This document shows positions 1-5,836 of a stretch of 7,258 nucleotides of DNA, piece after piece. Each line of letters starts with the position of its first letter. The first letter of the stretch is position 1. The translations under genes were made by a program, and so were the position numbers. Origin of the DNA: a bacterium UBA7470. GTDB lineage: Bacteria > Pseudomonadota > Gammaproteobacteria > Burkholderiales > Burkholderiaceae_C. The notes beneath the pieces were generated by a model, which saw only the letters and a list, made by a program, of their open reading frames with translations, was not told the DNA's origin and made no database searches. The DNA is taken from assembly GCA_002479815.1 (NCBI GenBank), contig DLPA01000118.1, positions 7,739 to 14,996 of the forward strand, read 5' to 3'.

Positions 1-1389
1 GGTCATGCCTTCAACGCCATGCTCAAAACCTTAGAAGAGCCACCCGAGTATCTGAAGTTTGTCTTGGCGACGACCGATCCGCAAAAAGTCCCGGTGACGG
101 TCTTGAGCCGCTGTTTGCAATTCAACTTGCGGCCGATGGCTCCTGAAACGGTGTTTGAGCACTTGGAGCGTGTGCTGGCAGCCGAAACCATCGCCGCCGA
201 TGCCATGGCCTTGCGCTTGTTGGCACGTGCCGCCCGAGGTTCGATGCGCGATGCCCTGAGCCTGACCGATCAAGCCATTGCCTTTGGCGGGGGCGTCTTG
301 CGCGAAGACATGGTGCGCCAGATGTTGGGTTCAGTAGGGCGTGGGCCGGTGTTGGCTTTGATCGACGCATTGGCGTGTGGCGATGGCGCATCGGTGGTGG
401 CGACTGTCGATGCGCTGCGCCGTCAAGGCATCGCCGCAGCCTCCACATTGGAAGAAATGACCGATGTGTTGCAACGCATGGCGGTGGCGCAATTGGCGCA
501 AGTCGAGCCTGATCCCGCCGATCCAGACAGTGCTGAGATCGCACGTTTGGCGCAAGCCTTGCCTGCCGATCAAACCCAATTGCTGTACAGCTTGTGTTTG
601 CAAGGCCGCACTGAATTGGGCTTGGCGCCAGACGAGTATGCGGCGTTGGTGATGGTGTTGCTGCGCCTGTTGGCCTTCCAACCGCCGGGGTGGGGGGGTG
701 AAAAAAAAAACCGCTCTCGGCTGAGTGACGCCACGACGACAGCACCCAACGGCCCGCCATCGCCTCAGCCAGCCGTGGCTCCAGCGCCCACGCCTGTGTC
801 GGTGCGTGTGCCGACTCCAACGCCTACGCCTGCGCCCGCGCCGATACCCATCACCACATCCAGACCGTCGTCCCCTACCGCCGATGTGGTGATGTGGACC
901 GATCACAAGCCTGTACAGGCTGCGTCGCTGACAGAAGCCCTCCAGCCTAAAACTGCAGATGCAGCGCCACAAGAGGGTGGGACTCTAGGCCAGTTTTGGA
1001 CGACTGTGGTGCAAGATATGCTAGATGCCGAACGCATCACCGCTTTGGTGCGTGAGCTGGCCTTGCAATCTCAACTGATGGCGCGTGAAGGGGAGGGCAA
1101 CGCAACGGTGTGGCGCTTGCAAGTTGAGAATCGCGTTCTGGACCAAATGATAACGCGAGAGCGTCTGCAACAAGCACTCGCTCAACATGGGCAAGCGGTG
1201 CGTTTAGAGGTCAGTGTGGGGCCAGCAGAAGATACCCCCGCCAAACGCCTTGCTGCCGCCGCTGCACGACAATTACAGCAAGCCGAACACACGCTGCGAC
1301 AAGACCCGTTTGTGCAAGAAATGATGAAGGCATTTGGGGGCACAATCGTGCCCGGTAGCCTACAAGCCATCACCATGACGGTTGATTGA
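1..1389 (+). CDS. dnaX: DNA polymerase III subunit tau/gamma, 5'-truncated
   Basis: Clamp-loader ATPase of the DNA polymerase III holoenzyme; it loads the beta clamp and, as tau, couples polymerase cores and the helicase. The reading frame is open from base 1, so the start lies outside the window. About 132 residues appear to be missing by comparison with E. coli, including Walker A and the zinc-binding cysteines. Visible residues 1-45 carry the LKTLEEPPE segment, the TTDP sensor-1 region and the SRC arginine-finger motif (R37). Sensor 2 is GSMRDALSLTDQ (R83). Residues about 105-227 are the collar domain III, ending in LLRLLAF. A Pro/Thr/Ala-rich linker follows (about 228-325, with a PTPTPTPAPAP stretch), then the tau-specific C-terminal domain (about 326-462), ending IVPGSLQAITMTVD. 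Estimated full tau is about 594 residues, against 643 in E. coli. The gene leads into ybaB and recR, its usual neighbours. An A10 slippage site lies at 701-710. Confidence 0.97.
   Translation, partial: GHAFNAMLKTLEEPPEYLKFVLATTDPQKVPVTVLSRCLQFNLRPMAPETVFEHLERVLAAETIAADAMALRLLARAARGSMRDALSLTDQAIAFGGGVLREDMVRQMLGSVGRGPVLALIDALACGDGASVVATVDALRRQGIAAASTLEEMTDVLQRMAVAQLAQVEPDPADPDSAEIARLAQALPADQTQLLYSLCLQGRTELGLAPDEYAALVMVLLRLLAFQPPGWGGEKKNRSRLSDATTTAPNGPPSPQPAVAPAPTPVSVRVPTPTPTPAPAPIPITTSRPSSPTADVVMWTDHKPVQAASLTEALQPKTADAAPQEGGTLGQFWTTVVQDMLDAERITALVRELALQSQLMAREGEGNATVWRLQVENRVLDQMITRERLQQALAQHGQAVRLEVSVGPAEDTPAKRLAAAAARQLQQAEHTLRQDPFVQEMMKAFGGTIVPGSLQAITMTVD
701..770 (+). other. Probable dnaX slippage/frameshift site producing gamma
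   Basis: Ten consecutive A occupy 701-710, in frame as GAA AAA AAA AAC, which also contains the -1 slippery heptamer A AAA AAC (705-711). If one A is gained, or the ribosome shifts -1, translation stops at TGA 726-728 after about five new residues. If one A is lost, it stops at TGA 722-724. GGCTGAG (719-725) can pair with CTCAGCC (764-770), giving a 7-bp stem that starts 8 nt after the A run, a distance at which frameshift stimulators act. A G-rich tract (687-698, including G7) lies just upstream. The truncated product would end right after the collar domain at an estimated 372-374 residues, which is what a gamma subunit is. In known cases E. coli dnaX uses a ribosomal -1 shift at A AAA AAG and Thermus dnaX uses transcriptional slippage on an A run. 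Use of this site here is inferred. Confidence 0.75.
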
Positions 1390-1440
1390 GCTGATGGCGA
1401 TCGTTTGATTTTTAAATCATCAACGTAACTAAGGAACCGT

Positions 1441-1770
1441 ATGTTCAACAAAGGACAACTCGCTGGTTTGATGAAACAAGCCCAAACCATGCAGGACAAC
1501 TTGAAAAAAGCCCAAGACGCGCTCAATAATGTAGAAGTCACAGGTGAGTCTGGTGCGGGTTTGGTCAAAGTGCTGATGACTTGTAATCACGATGTCAAGC
1601 GCGTCAGTATCGATCCCTCGCTGTTGGCTGAAGACAAAGATATGCTGGAAGACTTGGTGGCGGCGGCGTTCAATGCGGCGGTGCGCAAGGCTGAAGACAC
1701 TCGTCAAGAACGGATGTCTAAATTGACGGCTGGTATGCCTTTGCCCCCCGGCATGAAGCTCCCGTTCTGA
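1441..1770 (+). CDS. ybaB: YbaB/EbfC family nucleoid-associated protein
   Basis: Small DNA-binding protein that forms dimers and associates with the nucleoid; its exact role in most bacteria is unsettled. The 109-residue length is normal for the family. An N-terminal amphipathic helix begins MFNKGQLAGLMKQAQTMQ, followed by the glycine-containing strand region (VEVTGESGAGLVKVLMTC) and a C-terminal helix ending in the proline-rich GMPLPPGMKLPF tail, all family hallmarks. The ATG is supported by AAGGAA at 1431-1436, well spaced from the start. It lies 51 bp after dnaX and 31 bp before recR, in the conserved dnaX-ybaB-recR order, so co-transcription is likely. The 51-bp gap contains only a short AT-rich inverted repeat (1406-1411 with 1414-1419). 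Confidence 0.96.
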   Translation: MFNKGQLAGLMKQAQTMQDNLKKAQDALNNVEVTGESGAGLVKVLMTCNHDVKRVSIDPSLLAEDKDMLEDLVAAAFNAAVRKAEDTRQERMSKLTAGMPLPPGMKLPF

Positions 1771-1801
1771 ACCCCGTGCTCAAGCCTACCGCTTTTGTAA
1801 T

Positions 1802-2437
1802 ATGAGCGATTCATCTGCCTTCCACGCACTGACCTCGGCGCTGCGACACCTGCCAGGCGTGGGAGTGAAGTCTGCTGCACGCATGGCCTACCACCTTCTG
1901 CAACACGATCGTGCAGGTGCATTACAACTATCCACCGCTTTGGCCCATGCAGTGGAGTCGGTGCGACACTGTGCGCTGTGCCACACGTTTACCGAACATA
2001 TCGTGTGCGACACCTGTGCCGATCCCAACCGCGAACGCACGCAGTTGTGCGTGGTGGAAAATCCCGCCGATCAAGCGGCCTTAGAAAGAACAGGCGCATA
2101 CCAAGGTTTGTTTTTTGTATTGATGGGCAGAATCAGCCCTTTGGATGGCTTGGGACCTGCCGACATTGGTTTGCCCCGCTTGTTGCAACGCTTGCAGGGC
2201 ATGACTGATCCCCTGCATACGGATCAGCATTACCCTGCCGTGAAAGAGTTGATCTTGGCCACCAACTTCACTGCCGAAGGTGAGGCCACCGCTCACGTCA
2301 TTGTCCAAGCCTTGCGCGGCACCGGTGTACAAGTCACCCGCCTGTCCAGAGGCGTACCTGTGGGCAGCGAGTTAGAGTATGTGGACTTGGGTACGATTGC
2401 CCATGCGCTGGTCGATCGGCGATCGGCACAGGACTAA
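1802..2437 (+). CDS. recR: Recombination mediator RecR
   Basis: RecFOR-pathway protein that helps load RecA onto SSB-coated single-stranded gaps during recombinational repair. Its 211 residues compare with about 201 in E. coli. Domains in order: an N-terminal helix-hairpin-helix around LRHLPGVGVKSAARMAYHLL (residues about 14-33); a C4 zinc finger with C57, C60, C69 and C72, at the same positions as in E. coli; a Toprim domain (about 81-176) starting QLCVVENPAD with the acidic E86 and containing GLFFVLMGRISPLDGLGP; and a C-terminal segment with RLSRGVPVGSELEYVD. The ATG at 1802 gives the expected N-terminus, although no clear Shine-Dalgarno precedes it; translational coupling to ybaB is possible. 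It is probably the last clear member of the dnaX-ybaB-recR operon. Confidence 0.97.
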   Translation: MSDSSAFHALTSALRHLPGVGVKSAARMAYHLLQHDRAGALQLSTALAHAVESVRHCALCHTFTEHIVCDTCADPNRERTQLCVVENPADQAALERTGAYQGLFFVLMGRISPLDGLGPADIGLPRLLQRLQGMTDPLHTDQHYPAVKELILATNFTAEGEATAHVIVQALRGTGVQVTRLSRGVPVGSELEYVDLGTIAHALVDRRSAQD

Positions 2438-2457
2438 TCCTTTCTTTTTGTTTGTAT
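2427..2457 (+). terminator. Weak candidate terminator after recR
   Basis: The repeat AGGA-CTAA-TCCT spans the recR stop codon and is followed by a T-rich stretch (TTCTTTTTGTTTGTATTTTT). The stem is only 4 bp, so this could at most be a weak intrinsic terminator. Read-through into the MAPEG gene, which starts about 12 bp after the T-rich tract, is equally plausible. Confidence 0.2.
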
Positions 2458-2469
2458 TTTTAAGACGAT

Positions 2470-2889
2470 ATGCCTTCCTATCCAACGCCCCATTTCACTT
2501 TGGCCTACGCCTGCGTGCTGATTGCCGCTTTACTGCCCTTATTGTGTGCGTTGATTGCCAAGTGGGGTGCGTTCAAACAGTCTCGACGGGATGGTGGGTA
2601 CGACAACCATCACCCACGCGAATGGTTGTCCAAACAAGTGGATTGGCGGGCACGGGCCAATGCAGCACAAGCCAATAGTTTTGAGGCACTGCCCTTTTTC
2701 ATCGGCGCTGTCATCATTGCTCACCAATTGCACGCCCCACAATCTCGCATCGACGTACTCGCCTTCTTGTTTGTGGTCAGTCGCCTGTTCTACATTCTGA
2801 TGTATGTCGCCGACAAAGCCACTTACCGCAGCGTGGCGTGGATTGTTGGACTCGTATTGAATATCGCGCTGATGCTGATCGCAGTATAA
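2470..2889 (+). CDS. MAPEG-family integral membrane protein
   Basis: Member of the MAPEG superfamily (membrane-associated proteins in eicosanoid and glutathione metabolism). Bacterial members are small inner-membrane proteins whose substrates are mostly unknown, though some relatives have glutathione transferase or peroxidase activity. The 139 residues contain four likely transmembrane helices at about 10-31, 71-88, 94-113 and 119-138. Family signatures are visible: RARANAAQANSFEALPFF (60-77) at the start of helix 2, and SRLFYILMYVAD (104-115) around helix 3. A soluble, charged loop (about 34-68) lies between helices 1 and 2. The ATG has only a weak AAGA element upstream. The gene follows recR by 32 bp on the same strand, but no functional link to repair is evident. 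Family assignment is strong; the reaction is not assignable from sequence. Confidence 0.85.
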   Translation: MPSYPTPHFTLAYACVLIAALLPLLCALIAKWGAFKQSRRDGGYDNHHPREWLSKQVDWRARANAAQANSFEALPFFIGAVIIAHQLHAPQSRIDVLAFLFVVSRLFYILMYVADKATYRSVAWIVGLVLNIALMLIAV

Positions 2890-2903
2890 GTACCAACCGT
2901 TTA

Positions 2904-2966
2904 GGGGAAACCCGCTCAGGATTGCTCCTGATGCAGCGCAGCAATTTGCAGTTTATGCTGAGCTGC
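2904..2966 (+). repeat. Consecutive RNA hairpins before the binding-protein gene
   Basis: The 78-bp gap holds three potential stem-loops in a row. They are GGG-GAAA-CCC (2904-2913), a perfect 6-bp stem TCAGGA/TCCTGA with a 4-nt loop (2916-2931), and an 11-bp stem with one G-A mismatch pairing GCAGCGCAGCA (2933-2943) with TGCTGAGCTGC (2956-2966). The last ends 2 nt before the GTG start at 2968. None is followed by a T run, so they do not look like classical terminators. A role in mRNA stability or start-site accessibility is inference. Confidence 0.5.
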
Positions 2967-2967
2967 C

Positions 2968-4035
2968 GTGAAGAATGCTTGTTTACCTACCCTTGATGCC
3001 TCTGTCAAACGCCGCTGCTTGTTTCGTCTGTTGACAGGTGTGGCAGGACTCGGCCTGAGCCTGTGGACTCACAGTGCACCCTCTCAACCTCGTCTTAAAG
3101 TGCGGATTGGGGTTGCAAAACTGCGTGCGATGCAGCACTTACCCCTCATCCTTGCTCATGAGTTAGGGTTTTTTCGAGCTGAAGGTTTACAAGCAGAATT
3201 GTTCGAATTTGAAAGCGAGTACTTGGTATTACAAGCCCTGGCACAGAACAAAGTGGATGCAGGCGTCGCCAACTACGCCACGACCTTGGCACAGCAGGTG
3301 AGAGGACTGGAGTCCTCGGCCTTTTTACTGTTGACTCGATCCCCATTGGTCGCCATGGGGGTGTCACTCAAAACCCTTCCTCACTACCGTGACTTGCAGG
3401 ATCTGAAAGGCCGTCGTCTGGGTCTGTTGGCACCATCTCCGACAGGCAGCTTATTGGCAACGACCCTGCTCCAGCACGCTGGACTGCGTTTGTCTGACTT
3501 AGTGCAAGTCATCAGTCACACAACAACGGATTTGCTGGACCAGTACCGACTAGGCCATATCGATGCGTTGAGTGTGGCAGACCCACTCATCACCATGCTG
3601 GAGCAGCGCGGTGAGATTCGTGTCGTCGCCGACACCCGTTCTTTAAGAGGGAGTCGAGATATTTTCGGCGGCGATATGCCAGGCGAAGTCTTATGCAGTA
3701 CGCTGAACTTTCAACGCCAACAACCGTTGGTCTGCCTGGCGTTGGCCCACGCCATGATACGGGCGCTGAAATGGCTGCAAACAGCAGGACCGTCTGACTT
3801 GATTAAGGCAATTCCAGATCATCACTTTGATGGTGACCGAGGTGTCTACCTCACGGCCTTCGAGAAATTAAGGGACGGTTTTTCAAGCGATGGTGTCATG
3901 TCGTTCGAGGCGACACTCACGGCCCTGCAAACCGTTGCCCGGATCGACCGGGAAGTCCGCCCTGAACGACTGTCGCTTGAACGCACGTACACCAACGAAT
4001 TCGTACAAAAAGCCAAACAAAAACTCAGGGGTTAA
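2968..4035 (+). CDS. NMT1/THI5-like ABC transporter substrate-binding protein
   Basis: Predicted periplasmic solute-binding protein of the SsuA/TauA/ThiY-like class, which deliver sulfonates, nitrate, thiamine precursors or related small organics to an ABC permease. Here the ligand cannot be assigned. Of 355 residues, the first about 38 look like a signal peptide with twin arginines (R15-R16) followed by a hydrophobic stretch (LLTGVAGLGLSL) and a possible cut after HSA; this could be Tat or Sec. The mature part starts KVRIGVAKLRAMQHLPLILA and has GFFRAEGLQAELFEF, VDAGVANYATTLAQ, the domain-linking LKGRRLGLLAPSPTGS and GHIDALSVADPLITML, all typical of the fold. GTG at 2968 is the only credible start, because an in-frame stop sits at 2959-2961. 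There is no good Shine-Dalgarno. No permease or ATPase gene is adjacent, so it is an orphan in this window. Confidence 0.85.
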   Translation: MKNACLPTLDASVKRRCLFRLLTGVAGLGLSLWTHSAPSQPRLKVRIGVAKLRAMQHLPLILAHELGFFRAEGLQAELFEFESEYLVLQALAQNKVDAGVANYATTLAQQVRGLESSAFLLLTRSPLVAMGVSLKTLPHYRDLQDLKGRRLGLLAPSPTGSLLATTLLQHAGLRLSDLVQVISHTTTDLLDQYRLGHIDALSVADPLITMLEQRGEIRVVADTRSLRGSRDIFGGDMPGEVLCSTLNFQRQQPLVCLALAHAMIRALKWLQTAGPSDLIKAIPDHHFDGDRGVYLTAFEKLRDGFSSDGVMSFEATLTALQTVARIDREVRPERLSLERTYTNEFVQKAKQKLRG

Positions 4036-4056
4036 CCCTAAAAATTCATCATAAAT

Positions 4057-4120
4057 TCACACGCCTGTCACGTCCAGCCGCCAAAGTATGCGCTGTATCT
4101 ATGTTTGTGAGGCGGTGTGA
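4057..4120 (+). promoter_or_regulatory. Leader with alternative pairings over the start region
   Basis: The bases around the start of the 4120 gene can pair with two different upstream segments. TCACACGCC (4057-4065) pairs with GGCGGTGTGA (4111-4120) as 9 bp with one bulged G, and CCGCC (4078-4082) pairs with GGCGG (4111-4115). Both would cover part of the GAGG Shine-Dalgarno (4109-4112), and they exclude each other. Complementarity is seen directly; any regulatory use is inference. Confidence 0.3.
4109..4112 (+). promoter_or_regulatory. Ribosome binding site choosing the ATG at 4120
   Basis: GAGG lies 7 nt before ATG 4120, 4 nt before GTG 4117 and 10 nt before ATG 4123. The spacing favours ATG 4120 over the first possible start at 4117. 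Confidence 0.55.
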
Positions 4121-4671
4121 TGATGTATCTCGAAAAAACCGACAAAGGTGTGCTAGAGCTAGGCTCACGTCAGCGTGTGTTGGGTTTAAAAGAGAGAGCT
4201 GTATTGCTGTTGGCAGATGGCCAAAAAACAGATGCAGAACTAGTACGCTTGTTACAGATCGAGGATGGCACACTTGATCAACTGGTGCTTGAAGGTTACT
4301 TACGTCGTCAATCCATCGAATCGTCTGCACGGCGTAAAAATCGTCCACCAGAAACAGCACCGGTTCCCATACAAGTGGAGACGTTGACCACACAAACGAT
4401 CAAAGTGGCGGCAGATCGTTTTGAGGGGAAGCGTTCCTTAGCTACTGCACGTCTGTTTTTATTTGATATTACTGAACGTCTGTTGTCTCGCCGAGACCCG
4501 GATTTGAGTGCCGACTTTCGCGAGCGTCTACGTCAGGCCAAAGACCGAGAAGGTATGTTGGCCGTTTCACGCGATTTGTTCATCCACATCGAGGCTGTTG
4601 CAGGCGCGAGTCGTGCCGATAACATCAGCGAGCGTTTGGCTGCGCTGCTGCCAGACGATGTATTGCTTTAA
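4120..4671 (+). CDS. Unrecognised protein, possible winged-helix N-terminus
   Basis: I do not recognise a named family. From ATG 4120 it has 183 residues and no signal peptide or membrane helix, so it is likely cytoplasmic. Residues 1-64 (KTDKGVLELGSRQRVLGLKE, then AVLLLADGQKTDAELVRLL, then LDQLVLEGYLRR) have the helix-helix-wing rhythm of small DNA-binding-like domains found in many betaproteobacterial hypothetical proteins. A basic, proline-containing linker follows (about 65-85, ARRKNRPPETAPVP). A charged, mostly helical C-terminal part (about 92-183) contains ATARLFLFDITERLLSRRDPDL and ends LLPDDVLL. The translation is coherent with no frame break, and GAGG supports the start. It stands alone on the + strand, 84 bp after the binding-protein gene, and its TAA is 5 bp from the stop of the convergent acetyltransferase gene. 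A regulatory role is only suggested by the N-terminus. Confidence 0.75.
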   Translation: MMYLEKTDKGVLELGSRQRVLGLKERAVLLLADGQKTDAELVRLLQIEDGTLDQLVLEGYLRRQSIESSARRKNRPPETAPVPIQVETLTTQTIKVAADRFEGKRSLATARLFLFDITERLLSRRDPDLSADFRERLRQAKDREGMLAVSRDLFIHIEAVAGASRADNISERLAALLPDDVLL

Positions 4672-4683
4672 GCGACTTAAAGC
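4665..4683. terminator. Inverted repeat holding both convergent stop codons
   Basis: GCTTTAAG (4665-4672) and CTTAAAGC (4676-4683) are perfectly complementary around a CGA loop. The TAA of the 4120 gene (4669-4671) lies in the left arm and the stop of the minus-strand acetyltransferase (4677-4679) in the right arm. It may act as a shared bidirectional terminator, but the stem is AT-rich and no long T tract follows on either strand, so strong intrinsic termination is doubtful. Confidence 0.45.
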
Positions 4684-5195
4684 TTGAAGCGCACTCTCAG
4701 CTCTTCTAGACGTTGGGAGCCAACCGGAGTGGTTCGTAAAGTTTTCATTTCGCGTTTGAAGCCCATGGCATCATAAAAACGCAAACCCAACTCATTGCGT
4801 GCAAATACCCAAGCGGTGATGTCGGTGAAGCCCTCATCCTCACAAGCATCTCTGGCGGCCCCCCACAAAGTGGAGCCAACACCCAAGCCAATGCAATCAG
4901 GCTTGAGATACAAGGCCCAAACCTCTCCTACTGTGGCTTTGGTTTTTGGGTCGCGTGAGCGATCAAAAGCCACAAACCCCACCACCTCCTGAAGTGCATC
5001 GCAAGCCACCCACACTTGAGGCTCTGCATACTCAATGGCCTCGCGCCACATCGCCAAACGTTTTTCAATTGAAAGTGTTTGTAAATCAGCCTCAGCAACG
5101 AGGCCTTTGTAGGCATACTTCCAAGCATCGACATGAATTTGTGCAATGGTTGCTGCATCATGCAGCACCGCAGGACGAACATCGAACACAGACAT
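4677..5195 (-). CDS. GNAT-family N-acetyltransferase
   Basis: Acetyl-CoA-dependent N-acetyltransferase of the GNAT superfamily; the acceptor (protein N-terminus, small amine or antibiotic) cannot be told from sequence. The 172 residues fit a single GNAT domain. The N-terminus FDVRPAVLHDAATIAQIHVDAW is the typical first strand and helix. The pantetheine-binding motif A is VGEVWALYLKPDCIGLGVGS (89-108), followed by helix TLWGAARDACEDEGF. Motif B is ELGLRFYDAMGFKRE, with Y141 in the usual general-acid position. The usual Gln or Arg that opens the QxxGxG loop is Ile102 here, a mild departure. The ATG at 5195 matches the family start, with only a weak AGAGT-like element before it. It is divergent from the FecR-domain gene and convergent with the 4120 gene, so it is probably monocistronic. 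Confidence 0.88.
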   Translation of the reverse strand: MSVFDVRPAVLHDAATIAQIHVDAWKYAYKGLVAEADLQTLSIEKRLAMWREAIEYAEPQVWVACDALQEVVGFVAFDRSRDPKTKATVGEVWALYLKPDCIGLGVGSTLWGAARDACEDEGFTDITAWVFARNELGLRFYDAMGFKREMKTLRTTPVGSQRLEELRVRFKL

Positions 5196-5238
5196 CAGAC
5201 TCTAGTCTTTCAGAGAAAAAAGGCACGTATTCTGCCGT

Positions 5239-5272
5239 AAAAATTTAAAGCTTCGAGTACTGGAAAAATTTA
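5239..5272. repeat. Direct repeat AAAAATTTA in the divergent intergenic region
   Basis: AAAAATTTA occurs at 5239-5247 and again at 5264-5272, start-to-start 25 bp, inside the AT-rich 162-bp region between the minus-strand acetyltransferase gene and the FecR-domain gene. It could be an upstream activating AT tract or a regulator site, but could also be chance in AT-rich DNA. Confidence 0.3.
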
Positions 5273-5277
5273 TTACA

Positions 5278-5305
5278 TCTTCAAAACAGACTTCTACCGC
5301 ATAAT
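5278..5305 (+). promoter_or_regulatory. Candidate promoter for the FecR-domain gene
   Basis: CATAAT at 5300-5305 is a good -10 match (5 of 6 to TATAAT). The -35 is poor: TCTTCA at 5278-5283 with a 16-bp spacer matches 3 of 6. The position, about 50 bp before the ATG at 5358, and the AT-rich upstream DNA are suitable. No operator was recognised. Confidence 0.25.
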
Positions 5306-5357
5306 CGGGTTCTTCTTTCTTGCCCGCCTTTCATCTTCTTATTCAAATACGCAAACG

Positions 5358-5807
5358 ATGACCACCTTGATACAGCACATGGTTCTGGTTTTGGTGTTGC
5401 TCCTAGGTGCATCGCATCCGGCTTCGGCACAAGAACGCAGCGGCATACTCAAAAACCTTGAAGGTGATGTGAAGATCATTCGTGACGGTAAAAGTCTGAT
5501 TGCACTGCCAGGCGGCACCTTGCTTGAGGGCGATCGTATCGTGACTGGGCGTAATAGTGCGGCTGCCGTGACCCTCAGCGATGGAACTGTTTTATCAGCC
5601 GGGCCTAACTCCAGCATTGACTTGACACATTACAGCTATGACCCCAAGTCTCAAAATGGCAGCATCTTGGTCAATGTGCTTCAGGGTGCAATGCGTGTGG
5701 TCACAGGCATCATGGGGAAAACCAACCCAGAGTTGATTAAGATCACTACCCCCACGACCGTGGTCGGGGTACGAGGCACAGACTTCATCATCGAAGCGCA
5801 GCCTTGA
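5358..5807 (+). CDS. Secreted FecR-domain protein
   Basis: Stand-alone FecR-type domain exported to the periplasm. It is not the classical FecR anti-sigma regulator, because there is no N-terminal cytoplasmic or transmembrane regulatory part and no ECF sigma gene is nearby. The 149 residues start with a Sec signal peptide (hydrophobic MVLVLVLLLGASHPASA, cut predicted after ASA at residue 24). The mature part follows: ILKNLEGDVKIIRDG, then LLEGDRIVTGRNSAAAVTLS, DGTVLSAGPNSSIDL, a LQGAMRVVTG strand, and ITTPTTVVGVRGTDFII at the end, which are the standard FecR-domain signatures. ATG 5358 has no clear Shine-Dalgarno; ATG 5379 would still leave a signal peptide. It lies 29 bp before the OmpA-like lipoprotein gene, so the two are probably co-transcribed and may act together at the cell envelope. 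Confidence 0.88.
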   Translation: MTTLIQHMVLVLVLLLGASHPASAQERSGILKNLEGDVKIIRDGKSLIALPGGTLLEGDRIVTGRNSAAAVTLSDGTVLSAGPNSSIDLTHYSYDPKSQNGSILVNVLQGAMRVVTGIMGKTNPELIKITTPTTVVGVRGTDFIIEAQP

Positions 5808-5836
5808 GCCGTTCATTCTTACTTGACTTCTTGCTA

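Noticed and set aside
791..850. Repetitive CCNACNCC-like DNA in dnaX, considered as a tandem repeat element
   Set aside because: It simply encodes the Pro/Thr/Ala linker between the collar and the tau C-terminal domain.
122..972. Long minus-strand open frames opposite dnaX (122-820 and 331-972)
   Set aside because: Their translations are rich in Arg, His, Trp, Ser and Pro with no domain, typical of shadows of a GC-rich coding strand. The + strand is clearly dnaX.
2890..2967. TPP riboswitch ahead of the THI5-like binding protein
   Set aside because: The conserved CUGAGA and the pyrophosphate-sensor segment of the THI box are not found; the hairpins do not fit its fold.
2955..2996. Thirteen-codon open frame (ATG 2955) overlapping the GTG start of the binding protein, considered as a leader peptide
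   Set aside because: No Shine-Dalgarno, no run of a single amino acid and no terminator/antiterminator arrangement.
4028..4039. Palindrome GGGTTAACCC spanning the stop of the binding-protein gene, considered as a terminator
   Set aside because: Only a 3-4 bp GC stem, followed by A-rich rather than T-rich sequence on the + strand.
4946..5248. Plus-strand 100-codon open frame opposite the acetyltransferase
   Set aside because: Low-complexity translation without domains, and the minus-strand GNAT motifs are unambiguous.
5804..5836. TTG start at 5804 for the OmpA lipoprotein, overlapping the previous stop
   Set aside because: It would lengthen the signal peptide's n-region to an unusual form; ATG 5837 gives a standard lipoprotein signal. 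It is still possible, since neither start has a clear Shine-Dalgarno.
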